A stretch of 64,000 nucleotides of DNA from Acidobacteriota bacterium (GTDB lineage: Bacteria; Acidobacteriota; Vicinamibacteria; Vicinamibacterales; UBA2999). The stretch lies in assembly GCA_963169195.1 (NCBI GenBank), contig CAUJDN010000033.1:1-64000 (forward strand), read 5' to 3'. Position 1 is the stretch's first letter. Every line of letters starts with the position of its first letter. Made by a program: the position numbers and the translations under genes. The notes beneath the pieces were generated by a model. That model searched no databases. It saw only the letters and a program-made list of their open reading frames with translations, and had not been told where the DNA came from. Of the stretch, positions 8,215 through 16,592 are shown piece after piece.

Positions 8215-8217
8215 TCC

Positions 8218-9252
8218 ATGCACGTCGTCAAGGGCCTGTCGATCGTCGCCATCGTCGCGGGCACGGCCGCCGCCGGCGCCGCGTGGTGGCTGTACGCGCG
8301 CGTGCACGAGCCGTTTCAAGGGTTCGCGGATCCCGGGCAGTTCGTGGACATCCCGCAGGGCACCGGCGCGGGCGGCATCGGCGCCCGCCTGGCCGAGGCC
8401 GGTGTCGTCCGGGACGCCACCACCTTCCGCGTCGCGTTGTGGGTGACGGGCCGTGCCCGCGACCTGAAGGCGGGCGAGTACCGCTTCGACCGTGCGTCGA
8501 GCGCGGTGGAGGTCATCGACCGCATCGCGCGTGGCGATGTCTACAAGCGACTGGTCACATTCCGCGAGGGCCTCATCATTCCCGACATGGCCGCCGTGTT
8601 CGAAGAGCGCGGGTTCGGGCCGGCCGCGGAGTTCGGGCGGGCGGCGAAGAACCGGGCGCTCGTGGCGGACCTCGACCCGGAGGCCCGCGACCTCGAAGGC
8701 TACCTGTTCCCCGAGACCTACGCCTTGCCCCGGGGGACCACCGCCGACGAGCTGGTGGCGCAGATGGTGGGGCTCTTCCGTCGGCGCTATTCGGAGGGCC
8801 TGCAGGCCGAGGCCGCCGCCGCGGGCCTGTCCACGCGGCAGGTCGTGACGCTGGCCTCCCTCGTGGAGACGGAGACGGCGCGCGCCGAGGAGCGGCCACT
8901 GGTGGCGGCCGTGTACCGCAACCGCCTGGCCATCGGCATGGGGATGCAGGCCGATCCCACCGTCATCTATGCGCTTCGCCAAGTCGGCCGCTACGACGGC
9001 AACCTCTCGAGGGCCGACCTGCAGTTCGACTCGCCCTACAACACCTATCGCTACGCCGGCCTGCCTCCGGGCCCGATCGCGTCGCCGGGGCTCGCCTCCA
9101 TCGAGGCGGTCCTCCGCCCGGCCGATGTGCGGCACCTGTATTTCGTCAGCCGCAACGACGGCTCGCACGTCTTTGCCGACACGCTGGCCGAGCACAACCG
9201 CAACGTGCAGGAGTGGCAGGTCCGCTATTTCCGCGAGCGCCGATCGCGCTAG
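8218..9252 (+). CDS. mltG: Endolytic peptidoglycan transglycosylase MltG
   Basis: 344 residues. One N-terminal membrane segment (about 5-25), then a LysM-like domain and the YceG/MltG catalytic domain. The catalytic Glu is in LASLVETET (about residue 219), followed by the family motifs QADPTVIYAL, SPYNTYRYAGLPPGPIASPG and YLYF-like LYFVSRNDGSHVF. MltG cuts nascent glycan strands in the periplasm and sets their length. It is cotranscribed with ruvX. Confidence 0.94.
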   Translation: MHVVKGLSIVAIVAGTAAAGAAWWLYARVHEPFQGFADPGQFVDIPQGTGAGGIGARLAEAGVVRDATTFRVALWVTGRARDLKAGEYRFDRASSAVEVIDRIARGDVYKRLVTFREGLIIPDMAAVFEERGFGPAAEFGRAAKNRALVADLDPEARDLEGYLFPETYALPRGTTADELVAQMVGLFRRRYSEGLQAEAAAAGLSTRQVVTLASLVETETARAEERPLVAAVYRNRLAIGMGMQADPTVIYALRQVGRYDGNLSRADLQFDSPYNTYRYAGLPPGPIASPGLASIEAVLRPADVRHLYFVSRNDGSHVFADTLAEHNRNVQEWQVRYFRERRSR

Positions 9253-9280
9253 CGCGAACGGCCGCCCGCGGCCGATGGAC

Positions 9281-9296
9281 TGGCAACCGGTTTGCA
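9281..9296 (+). promoter_or_regulatory. Sigma-54-type promoter of the CBS gene
   Basis: TGGCA at 9281-9285 and TTGCA at 9292-9296 place the invariant GG and GC exactly twelve bases apart, matching the RpoN consensus. The predicted start of transcription is near 9306 and the ATG is at 9338. No sigma-54 activator gene lies nearby. Confidence 0.55.
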
Positions 9297-9337
9297 GTTT
9301 TCACCGGGGATGGCAAGGACATGCCAGGGAGGCAGTC

Positions 9338-9790
9338 ATGAGGGTGTTCGAGGTAATGAGCGAGAACGTCGCGACCATCGAGCCGCAGACTCCCGCGGCG
9401 ACGGCGGCGCAGCTCATGCGGTCGAAGGGCATTCATCACCTGGTGGTCATGCGCGACGGTGTCCTCCAGGGCGTGGTATCCGCGCGAGACCTGCCCGACT
9501 CGGTCACCGCGGGGCGCGGCAGGAAGAATGTCGAAGAGGTCATGCAGACGCACGTCGTGACCGTCGGGCCCAACGCGCTCACCACCCGGGCCGCGAACGT
9601 GATGCGCGGCCGGGCCATCGGTTCGCTCGTCGTGGTGCAGCGCGGCAAGGTCCTGGGCATCGTGACCGTCAGCGACCTGCTGGATCTTGTGGGCCGGGGC
9701 GCGGGCCGCCAGCCGAAGCGCGCGGGCCGGCCCATACTCAGGACGCGGGTGCCACACCGCAAGCGGCAGGGTGCCGGCGGCGCCTGGTAG
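9338..9790 (+). CDS. CBS-pair domain protein
   Basis: 150 residues with two CBS motifs (about 1-60 and 65-125), beginning MRVFEVMSENVATIEPQTPA and repeated as VEEVMQTHVVTVGPNALTT. CBS pairs bind adenine nucleotides and act as energy or redox sensors. A basic tail (about 128-150) follows. The start is set by AGGGAGG five bases before ATG 9338. A sigma-54-type promoter lies upstream and a UspA gene follows, so regulation with other stress functions is likely. No partner domain is present, so it may act on another protein. Confidence 0.85.
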   Translation: MRVFEVMSENVATIEPQTPAATAAQLMRSKGIHHLVVMRDGVLQGVVSARDLPDSVTAGRGRKNVEEVMQTHVVTVGPNALTTRAANVMRGRAIGSLVVVQRGKVLGIVTVSDLLDLVGRGAGRQPKRAGRPILRTRVPHRKRQGAGGAW

Positions 9791-9888
9791 TCCCGGGGGA
9801 CAGCGGCGTCGGTGTGCTGGAATGGACTGGCCGGGAATCCGGCAGTCGCAGCAGCCGGCGCGCCGGTTTGCCGTCGGACGGAAGACCA

Positions 9889-9906
9889 GCCGCCCCGCAG
9901 GGCGGC
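9889..9906 (+). promoter_or_regulatory. GC hairpin just before UspA ribosome binding site
   Basis: A perfect 7-bp stem (9889-9895 with 9900-9906) with a 4-base loop sits directly before AGGAGGAG (9907-9914). It has no T tract, so it is more likely to affect mRNA stability or ribosome access than to terminate. Confidence 0.4.
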
Positions 9907-9920
9907 AGGAGGAGACCGCC

Positions 9921-10415
9921 ATGATTGCGCTCGAGAACATCCTGGTCCCGACAGATTTCGGCCCTCCCTCGGAGCTGGCGCTGGTGTACGGCCGGCATTT
10001 CGCGCGGCAGTTCGGTGCCGTCCTGCACGTGCTCCACACGGTGGAGAGCGTGATGCTGCCCGGTGGAGCCGAGGTGCCGATGCCGGCGGTCCAGCAGGTG
10101 GAAAAGGGCCTCCTCGAGGTCGGGCAGCGCCAGATGGCGAGCGCGGTGACCGACGATGACCGCGCGTCGCTGCGGGTGGTCGAGGTGGTCAGGCAGGCAC
10201 CGTCTGCGGCCGCTGACATCCTCGAGTACGCGCGCGCCCACCACGTCGACCTCATCGTCATGGGCACGCACGGGCGCGGAGCCCTCGAGCACCTGTTGAT
10301 GGGCAGCGTCGCCGAGCGCGTGGTGCGGCGGGCGCCCTGCCCGGTGCTGACCGTGCGGTCTCCCGGGCGCGACTTCGTCCAGCCCGATGCGCTCGCGCCG
10401 GCCAGGCCGGTCTGA
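9921..10415 (+). CDS. Universal stress protein (UspA family)
   Basis: 164 residues with one Usp domain. It starts ENILVPTDFGPPSELAL and has the ATP-binding motif MGTHGRGALEHLLMGSVAE (about 113-131) ending in the typical APCPVLTVR, so it should bind ATP. The role is cytoplasmic stress tolerance; exact action unknown. Strong AGGAGGAG ribosome site. It lies between the CBS gene and the HAD-ATPase fusion, 20 bases before the latter. Confidence 0.92.
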   Translation: MIALENILVPTDFGPPSELALVYGRHFARQFGAVLHVLHTVESVMLPGGAEVPMPAVQQVEKGLLEVGQRQMASAVTDDDRASLRVVEVVRQAPSAAADILEYARAHHVDLIVMGTHGRGALEHLLMGSVAERVVRRAPCPVLTVRSPGRDFVQPDALAPARPV

Positions 10416-10435
10416 ACACGCCGCGGAGGGGTCCG

Positions 10436-12199
10436 GTGAAACTGTCGGCCTTTGCCCTGGACTTCGACGGGACGCTGACCTTCGACGGCCGCCTGCCGTC
10501 CCCCGTGGCGGAGGCCATCGCGGACGCGCGGCGGCACGGCATCGTCATGGTGCTCGCGACGGGGCGCCGGCTGGACGACCTGCACGCCTGTGCCGGCGAA
10601 CTCACCATCTTCGACGCCATCGTCGGCGAGAACGGGGCCGTGCTGGAGTTCCCGGCCCGGGGGCGGCGCGCCGTGCTGGCGCGTCCGCCGGCGCCGGTGT
10701 TCCTCGAGCAGCTGACGCAACGCGGTGTGCCGTTCGTCGTCGGCTCGTCGATCGTGGAGACCGACGGCGGCGCCGCGCCGGTGGTGCTGGAGGTCCTGCA
10801 CCGGCTCCAGCTGCCGCTCGTCCTGGCCTTCAACCGCGGGCGCCTCATGATCCTGCCGCCGGCCATCGCCAAGTCCACGGGCCTGCGCGAGGCGCTGAGG
10901 TCCATCCGCGTGTCGCTGCACAACACCATCGCCATCGGCGATGCCGAGAACGACCACGACATGCTCGACGCATGCGAGGTCGGGGTGGCGGTGGGCTGGG
11001 GCAGCGCGGCCCTGAAGGCCGTGGCCGACGAGGTCGTCGAGGGTCGTGGACCCGATGCCGTGGCCCGGTACATCCAGCGCGCGTCGCGCCAGACACGGCT
11101 TTCGGCCGCCCAGATGGGTCGGCGATCGATGCTGCTCGGCCACCGGACGAACAGGGCGGAGCTGCGGCTCGCCCTGCGCGGGCGGACGATCCTGATCGGT
11201 GGCGAGCCCGGCTCCGGCAAGTCGGCCCTGGCGGGACTGCTGTGCGAGCAGTTGATCCTGCAGGGCTACTGCGTGTGCGTCCTGGACGCCGAAGGGGACT
11301 TCGTGTCGCTCCGGACACTGCCCGGCGTCGTCGTGCTCGGAGGCGAAGACGCGCTGCCCACGGCGCGCGAGCTGACGCGCACGCTCGAGTACCCCGACGT
11401 CAGCGTCGTCATCGATCTCAGCAAGACGCCGCATCGCGACAAGGTGACGTACGTGCGCGGCGTCCTGCCCCTGTTGAACACGCTGCGTCGGCGCACCGGC
11501 CTGCCTCACAAGATCCTGCTCGACGAGGCGCACTACTTCCTGTGGGCCGGCAGCGTGAACCACCTGATCGACCCGGAACTGGCCGGCTACATCATCGTGA
11601 CCTATCGGCTCTCGACGATATCGCCGGATGCGCGCCTGCCTCAGGACACCGTGGCCATCCTGCGGCGCGAGTCGGACGCCCACGAGGTGCAAGCCCTGGC
11701 CGCGATGTGCTGCCCGGCCTCGGGCCAGGCCCTCCCGAAATCGCTGGTGGCCCGGCTGGGACCGGAGGAGGCGGTGCTGCTGCCCGGGGCCGACGAGGCG
11801 CACGGCGAGGTCGTGCGGTTCACGGTCGCGCCGCGGTTGACCGAGCACGTGCGGCACCGTTCCAAGTACCTCGACATGCCCATCGCGGACGCACAGGCGT
11901 TCGTGTTCGGCGAGGGGCCCCGCGCGCGCCCGCACGCGCGGACCATGAAGGAGTTCATGTCGCTGCTGGGCAGCCAGCCGCCCGCCGTCCTGCAGGGGCA
12001 CCTGCGCCGGCACGATTTCTCGCGGTGGATCGAGCACGTCTTCCGCGACGGGCCACTGGCGGCGCGGGTGCGCGGCATCGAGGACTGGAGCGAGCGGGAC
12101 GACATGGCGAGGGACGCGGCCGAGGCCATCAGCCAGGCCATTCGGGCGCGGTACGAGCCGCCCGTCGAGCCCTTCGCCCGCACCCGCTCCACTGCGTGA
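10436..12199 (+). CDS. HAD phosphatase fused to HerA/FtsK-like P-loop ATPase
   Basis: 587 residues in two joined modules. Residues 1-215 are a Cof-type HAD hydrolase: nucleophile motif ALDFDGTLTFDG, motif II LATGRR, motif IV IAIGDAENDHDML (about 165-177). Residues 235-490 are an ATPase with P-loop GGEPGSGKSALAG (about 253-265) and Walker B KILLDEAHYFL (D363-E364), resembling HerA-type ATPases. The C-end (about 500-575, from TMKEFMSLLGSQPP) resembles small uncharacterised acidobacterial domains. GTG start behind GGAGGGG. The frame is unbroken, so the fusion is real in this sequence. Role unknown; neighbours suggest stress response. Confidence 0.78.
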   Translation: MKLSAFALDFDGTLTFDGRLPSPVAEAIADARRHGIVMVLATGRRLDDLHACAGELTIFDAIVGENGAVLEFPARGRRAVLARPPAPVFLEQLTQRGVPFVVGSSIVETDGGAAPVVLEVLHRLQLPLVLAFNRGRLMILPPAIAKSTGLREALRSIRVSLHNTIAIGDAENDHDMLDACEVGVAVGWGSAALKAVADEVVEGRGPDAVARYIQRASRQTRLSAAQMGRRSMLLGHRTNRAELRLALRGRTILIGGEPGSGKSALAGLLCEQLILQGYCVCVLDAEGDFVSLRTLPGVVVLGGEDALPTARELTRTLEYPDVSVVIDLSKTPHRDKVTYVRGVLPLLNTLRRRTGLPHKILLDEAHYFLWAGSVNHLIDPELAGYIIVTYRLSTISPDARLPQDTVAILRRESDAHEVQALAAMCCPASGQALPKSLVARLGPEEAVLLPGADEAHGEVVRFTVAPRLTEHVRHRSKYLDMPIADAQAFVFGEGPRARPHARTMKEFMSLLGSQPPAVLQGHLRRHDFSRWIEHVFRDGPLAARVRGIEDWSERDDMARDAAEAISQAIRARYEPPVEPFARTRSTA

Positions 12200-12223
12200 C
12201 CGACGCCCGGAGCCCGCCGTGAT

Positions 12224-13132
12224 CTACCGCTCGTTCCAGCGCAGCTTCTGCCTCAGCACCTCGAAGTAGCTGCGATTCGACGCGCGCACGAGCCGGAGGG
12301 GCCGCGGCGCCCGCGAGATCGTGACCGCTCGGCCCGGCGGGAGCGGGAAGCCTGACTGCCCGTCGAAGGTGACGTAGATCTCGTCCCCCGCATTCGTGCC
12401 GGTGGCCAGCACGCGCACGTCGCGCTCGGCGGGGATGACGATGGGACGGTTGGTCAGGGCGTGGGGCGCGATGGGCGTGATGACCAGCGCGTCCATCGCC
12501 GGGTGGACGATGGGGCCGCCGGCCGAGAGGTTGTACGCCGTGGACCCGGTCGGGCTGGCGACAATGAGGCCATCGGCCTTGACCGTGGTCAGGAACTGGT
12601 CGCCGACCCAGACCGACACGTCCACCATGCGCGAGAGCGCGGTGCGCGTGAAGACCACGTCGTTGAGGGCGACGAAGCCGCCGCCGTGGTTGCGGGGGCC
12701 GCCGCCCGCCGCCTCGTTGCCCGCGGCCTGCTCATCGCACGCCACGACGGCTCGCAGCATCATCCGATCGTCGTGGGTGGCCTGACCGGTGACCACCGCC
12801 TCCAGCGAGGCGAACAGTTCGGGCCTCGTGATCTCGGTGAGAAACCCCAACGAGCCGAAGTTCACGCCCAGGATGGGGATGTCGCGTCCGGCGGCGGCAA
12901 TGCGGTCGGCCATGGCCAGCAGCGTGCCATCGCCGCCCAGCACGAGCACCAGGTCCACGCTCCCGGGCATGTGCTCGCGATCCACGACCCGGCGATCGCC
13001 CGGCGGCAACGTGGCCGCGGCATCGGGCGACCAGGACACCTCCACCTCCCGGGCCGCCAGCCACGACTCGAGTGCCACGAGGGTCTCGGCGGCGTCTGGC
13101 AGGTGCGGCTTGGTGACGACGCCGATGGTCAC
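12224..13132 (-). CDS. nadK: NAD kinase
   Basis: 302 residues. NAD kinase makes NADP from NAD and ATP in the cytoplasm. Motifs: LVLGGDGTLLAMADR (about 63-77), VNFGSLGFLTE, NDVVFTR, and the glycine-rich SPTGSTAYNLSAGGPIVHP (about 195-213). GTG start at 13132 overlaps the tlyA stop as GTGA. An insertion of about 15 residues (AAGNEAAGGGPRNHGG) before ALNDVV is longer than in many homologues. It is the last gene but one strand-neighbour of a tight operon and converges with the HAD-ATPase gene. Confidence 0.95.
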   Translation of the reverse strand: MTIGVVTKPHLPDAAETLVALESWLAAREVEVSWSPDAAATLPPGDRRVVDREHMPGSVDLVLVLGGDGTLLAMADRIAAAGRDIPILGVNFGSLGFLTEITRPELFASLEAVVTGQATHDDRMMLRAVVACDEQAAGNEAAGGGPRNHGGGFVALNDVVFTRTALSRMVDVSVWVGDQFLTTVKADGLIVASPTGSTAYNLSAGGPIVHPAMDALVITPIAPHALTNRPIVIPAERDVRVLATGTNAGDEIYVTFDGQSGFPLPPGRAVTISRAPRPLRLVRASNRSYFEVLRQKLRWNER

Positions 13133-13878
13133 GAGCGTGCCTCGAGGAGCATCAGGAACTCCTTGTTGCCCTGGGCGCCGGTGATGGGCGACTCGACCAG
13201 CGCCAGGCGCCCCAATCCTACTTCAGCGGCCGCGGCGGTCACGTCGTCGATGACGCGGGCATGCACCGCGGGGTCGGACACGACGCCCTTCCTGCCCACG
13301 TCGCGGCGCCCGGCCTCGAACTGCGGCTTGACCAGCGCCACGACACGGGCACCCGGGGCGAGGAGGGCCGGCAGGACGGGGAAGATGAGGGCGAGGGAGA
13401 TGAACGACACGTCGATGGTCACGACATCGGCGCCGTCGCCGAGGCCCGGGAGATCCGCAGGCGAGAGGTACCGGGCGTTGACACCCTCGATGACCGTGAT
13501 GCGGGGATCGGTCCGGAGCTTCCAGTGCAGCTGGCCGTGCCCGACGTCGAGGGCGATCACATGGCGCGCACCGCGCTGCAGCAGCACGTCGGTGAAGCCG
13601 CCCGTGGACGCCCCGATGTCGAGGGCCAGCGCCCCGGTGACGTCGATACCGAACGCGTCGAGCGCGTGCGCGAGCTTGAGGCCGCCGCGGCTCACCCAGG
13701 GGTGCTCCGGGCCGATGACACGGACATCGGCGTGCACGTCCACCATCGTGCCGGCCTTCTGGGCGGCGTGGCCGCCGACATCCACCTGCCCGGCCAGGAT
13801 GAGCGCGCGAGCTCTCTCGCGGGATTCGGCCAGCCCCCTGTGCACGAGCAGGGCGTCGAGGCGCATGCGCGTGGTCAT
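13129..13878 (-). CDS. tlyA: TlyA-family rRNA 2'-O-methyltransferase / hemolysin A-like
   Basis: 249 residues: an N-terminal S4 RNA-binding domain (RLDALLVHRGLAESRERARA) and an FtsJ-like Rossmann methyltransferase with DIGASTGGFTDVLLQRGA (SAM-binding, about 85-102), IALDVGHGQLHWKLR and LVKPQFEAGR. The family methylates 16S and 23S rRNA in some bacteria; the older name hemolysin is probably misleading. The start at ATG 13878 overlaps the polyprenyl synthase stop (ATGA). Position between ispA and nadK is a common order. Confidence 0.92.
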   Translation of the reverse strand: MTTRMRLDALLVHRGLAESRERARALILAGQVDVGGHAAQKAGTMVDVHADVRVIGPEHPWVSRGGLKLAHALDAFGIDVTGALALDIGASTGGFTDVLLQRGARHVIALDVGHGQLHWKLRTDPRITVIEGVNARYLSPADLPGLGDGADVVTIDVSFISLALIFPVLPALLAPGARVVALVKPQFEAGRRDVGRKGVVSDPAVHARVIDDVTAAAAEVGLGRLALVESPITGAQGNKEFLMLLEARS

Positions 13879-14825
13879 GTGCGCCGGTCGACGATCCAGC
13901 GCGCGATGCCCGCGAGGGGCGTGTCCGCCAGGCCCGCCTCGTCCAGAGCGGCGTGCGCGCGGGAGAGGCACTGGGCGGCGAGCGCCTTCGATTCCGCGAG
14001 GCCGTACAGCGAGACACAGGTGGGCTTGCCGGACGCCGCGTCCTTGCCGGCCGTCTTGCCCAGGTCGGCCGAGGCGCCCTCGACGTCGAGGATGTCGTCC
14101 ACGATCTGGAACGCGAGGCCGATCTCGCGCGCGTAGCGATCGAGCGCGTCCAGCACGCGCGGGCCCGCGCCGCCCATGATGGCGCCAGCCAGGACCGACG
14201 CGCGGATGAGCGCCCCCGTCTTGCGGGCGTGCATGTCGGTGAGCGCGGCCGCGTCCATGGCCGGCGGGCGCTGACCGGCCCGGTCGCCGCGCGCGTGATG
14301 GCGCGAGGGGGCGGCGTCGAGGTCGAGCGCCTGGCCGCCCACCATGCCCATGGCCCCGGCGGCCTCGGCGATCACCTGGATCGCCGACAGCGTCCGCGAT
14401 GCCAGGTCGGGGTCGCGGGTGTCCGGCCGTCGCGCGAGGATCGCGAAGGCCTCGGCCTGCAGCCCGTCCCCGGCGAGGATGGCCATGCCCTCGCCGTGCA
14501 CGACGTGGGACGTGGGCCGCCCCCTTCGCAGGGAGTCGTCGTCCATGGCGGGCAGGTCGTCGTGGATGAGCGAATAGGTGTGGATCAACTCCACCGCGCA
14601 GGCGGCCGGCATGGCCAGCGCCCTGACGTCGTGCCGGGGACCGCGGTGCACGGCCTCGCATGCGGCGAGGACCAGGATGGGCCGGAGACGCTTGCCGCCG
14701 CCGAGCAGCGAGTAGCGCATGGCATCGAACACGACCGGCGGGCACCGCGGGGGCGCCGGGAGCGCCTCGGCCAGCGCCGTTTCGACTTCGGCGCGGCGCG
14801 CCTCGAGGTAGTCGGCCAGGTCCAC
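13875..14825 (-). CDS. ispA: Polyprenyl (farnesyl/geranylgeranyl) diphosphate synthase
   Basis: 316 residues of the trans-isoprenyl diphosphate synthase family. First Asp-rich motif HDDLPAMDDDSLRRGRPT (about 88-105) and second motif QIVDDILDVEGA (about 235-246) are intact, as is GGGKRLRP. The residues before the first motif, LIHTYSLIHDD, suit a short-chain (C15-C20) product. A charged insertion of about 15 residues (from PSRHHARGDRAGQRPP) interrupts the middle. GTG start. The operon with xseB is classical (xseB-ispA-dxs in E. coli), but no dxs is seen here. Confidence 0.92.
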   Translation of the reverse strand: MDLADYLEARRAEVETALAEALPAPPRCPPVVFDAMRYSLLGGGKRLRPILVLAACEAVHRGPRHDVRALAMPAACAVELIHTYSLIHDDLPAMDDDSLRRGRPTSHVVHGEGMAILAGDGLQAEAFAILARRPDTRDPDLASRTLSAIQVIAEAAGAMGMVGGQALDLDAAPSRHHARGDRAGQRPPAMDAAALTDMHARKTGALIRASVLAGAIMGGAGPRVLDALDRYAREIGLAFQIVDDILDVEGASADLGKTAGKDAASGKPTCVSLYGLAESKALAAQCLSRAHAALDEAGLADTPLAGIARWIVDRRT

Positions 14826-14832
14826 CGCGGGG

Positions 14833-15078
14833 TCAGGCCTCGTCGTCGCGGTCCAGCCCGAGGGCCGGCGACGCAGGGCGCGCCTCGCCCCGCTCGTTGA
14901 GGACGTCGATCCGGCGCTCCGCGGCCTCGAGGCGCTCGTGGCAGTACCGCGACAGGGTCACGCCGCGCTCGTAGAGCGCGAGCGACGTCTCGAGCGGCAG
15001 GTCGCCTTCCTCGAGCTTCTTGACGATGCCCTCGAGCTCGGCGATGGCGGCTTCGAAGTCCTTGATCGTGGGATCCAT
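14833..15078 (-). CDS. xseB: Exodeoxyribonuclease VII small subunit
   Basis: 81 residues with the family core FEAAIAELEGIVKKLEEGDL and LETSLALYERG, forming a helical hairpin. Several XseB chains bind one XseA to form ExoVII, which degrades single-stranded DNA. It lies between xseA and ispA. TACAAT (15100-15095) is 16 bases upstream and may give an internal promoter. Confidence 0.95.
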   Translation of the reverse strand: MDPTIKDFEAAIAELEGIVKKLEEGDLPLETSLALYERGVTLSRYCHERLEAAERRIDVLNERGEARPASPALGLDRDDEA

Positions 15079-15113
15079 GGCGGACGCGTGATTGATTGTA
15101 TCGCGTGAGTCGC

Positions 15114-16592
15114 CTACGGCTCCGTCACGCGCGCGCGGATCTCGCCGCGTTCGAGCGTCACACGGATGGCGTCGCCGGCGCGGACCGTGCCGGCATCGCG
15201 CAGGACCGTCCTGCGCTCGCCGTCCCAGCAGACGGCGTAGCCGCGGCCGAGCACCGCGAGCGGGCTCAGCCCGCCCAGTGCCGCAGCCGTAGCCTGGAAC
15301 CGCGACTGCATCCGGTGCAGCCGGCGGGCCATCGCCCCGTCCAGCTTCCCACGCTCGGCGATGAGGGTCACGCGAAGCCTGCCGAGGCGGTGGCGGGGAT
15401 CGAACTGCGACAGGCCGCGGCGCAGCGTTTCCACGCGCCGCCGGCGGTCTTCGAGCCCGTCGCGCGCCGCGACCGACAGGCTGGCCGAGAGATCCGAGAG
15501 GTGGCGGGCCCGCCAGGCCAGCCGTCCCGGAAGGCCCGCGTAGCCCGGGCGCGCGAGCAGGCCGTTCAGCCGCACCTCGAGGCGGCCCAGGCGCCCGCGC
15601 ACCGCCCCGTCGAGCCGGTGCGCGAGACGATCGATGTGCGCCTGGAACTCGTCCTTCTTCCGCACGACCATCTCGGCGGCCGCCGAGGGCGTGGGCGCGC
15701 GAAGGTCCGCCGCGAAGTCGGCAATCGTGAAGTCTGTTTCATGGCCGACGGCGGCGATCACAGGAACCGGGGAGGCCGCGATGGCCCGCGCCACCGCCTC
15801 CTCGTTGAAGGCCCACAGGTCTTCGAGCGATCCGCCGCCACGGCCGACAATGATCACGTCCACGCCCTCGATGCGGTGTGCCAGGCGCAGGGCGCGTGCA
15901 ATGTCGCCCGCCGCACCCTCGCCCTGCACGCGCGTGGGCGAGATCACGAGGTGCGCATTCGGGTAGCGTCGGCGCAGCACGCGCACGATATCGCGAAGCG
16001 CCGCGCCATCGATGGACGTGACGATGCCGATGCGCCGCGGCAGTACCGGCAGCGGGCGCTTGCGACCCTCGTCGAACAGACCCTCGGCGGCCAGCTTCCT
16101 CTTCAACTGCTCGAAGGCGAGCTGCAGCGGGCCGTACCCCTGCGGCTCCATGTGCTCGCACACCAGTTGGTACTCGCCCTTCGGCTCGTACACACTGAGG
16201 CGGCCCCGGGCCACCACGTGGAGGCCGTCTTCCGGGCGGAACTTGAGCAGCCGCAGCGCCGAGCGGAAGACCACGCCCTTCACCTGGGCCCCGGCGTCCT
16301 TCAACGTGAAATAGAAGTGCCCGGAGTTCCAGACGCGCCCGTTCGAGATCTCGCCTTCCACCCAGACGTCGACGAACTCGGACTCGAGCAGGCCGCGGAG
16401 GCGGGCCGACAACTCGGATACCGAGAGGATGCGATGCCGGGACCCGGACGGGGACGCAGATGGCGCAGATGGTGCGGGGGGGACGCCTGGTGGCGGCGGG
16501 GCTGCGCGGCCGGGGCGAGGCGCGTGCCCACCGCCAGGCGGCCTGGGTTCCACGGGGGCCGGGGGGGGATCGTCGAACGGGAGTTGGCTCAT
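15114..16592 (-). CDS. xseA: Exodeoxyribonuclease VII large subunit
   Basis: 492 residues. After a 50-residue Pro/Ala/Gly-rich N-terminal extension, an OB-fold (about 58-150: LSVSELSARLRGLLE, VWVEGEISNGRVWNSGHFYF) and the ExoVII catalytic domain follow, with RIGIVTSIDGAALRDI, VIIVGRGGGSLEDLWAFNEE and AAVGHETDFTIADFAADLRA. The extension is partly encoded by a CGCAGATGG-type simple repeat (about 16452-16476), so it is probably a recent expansion. The ATG overlaps the ymdB stop (ATGA). Confidence 0.95.
   Translation of the reverse strand: MSQLPFDDPPPAPVEPRPPGGGHAPRPGRAAPPPPGVPPAPSAPSASPSGSRHRILSVSELSARLRGLLESEFVDVWVEGEISNGRVWNSGHFYFTLKDAGAQVKGVVFRSALRLLKFRPEDGLHVVARGRLSVYEPKGEYQLVCEHMEPQGYGPLQLAFEQLKRKLAAEGLFDEGRKRPLPVLPRRIGIVTSIDGAALRDIVRVLRRRYPNAHLVISPTRVQGEGAAGDIARALRLAHRIEGVDVIIVGRGGGSLEDLWAFNEEAVARAIAASPVPVIAAVGHETDFTIADFAADLRAPTPSAAAEMVVRKKDEFQAHIDRLAHRLDGAVRGRLGRLEVRLNGLLARPGYAGLPGRLAWRARHLSDLSASLSVAARDGLEDRRRRVETLRRGLSQFDPRHRLGRLRVTLIAERGKLDGAMARRLHRMQSRFQATAAALGGLSPLAVLGRGYAVCWDGERRTVLRDAGTVRAGDAIRVTLERGEIRARVTEP
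16452..16476. repeat. Short CGCAGATGG-type repeat inside xseA
   Basis: Two copies of the nonamer CGCAGATGG in a row within the low-complexity N-terminal coding region. The same word recurs in another gene near 44300-44345. Confidence 0.6.

Noticed and set aside
9821-9896. Sigma-54 promoter before the UspA gene
   Set aside because: TGGCC and GC boxes exist but the GG-to-GC spacing is one base too long in each possible alignment.
9146-12037. A 963-codon open frame on the minus strand opposite the CBS, UspA and HAD-ATPase genes
   Set aside because: It has no recognisable domains, and the plus-strand frames match known families. Long antisense frames are expected in such G+C-rich DNA.
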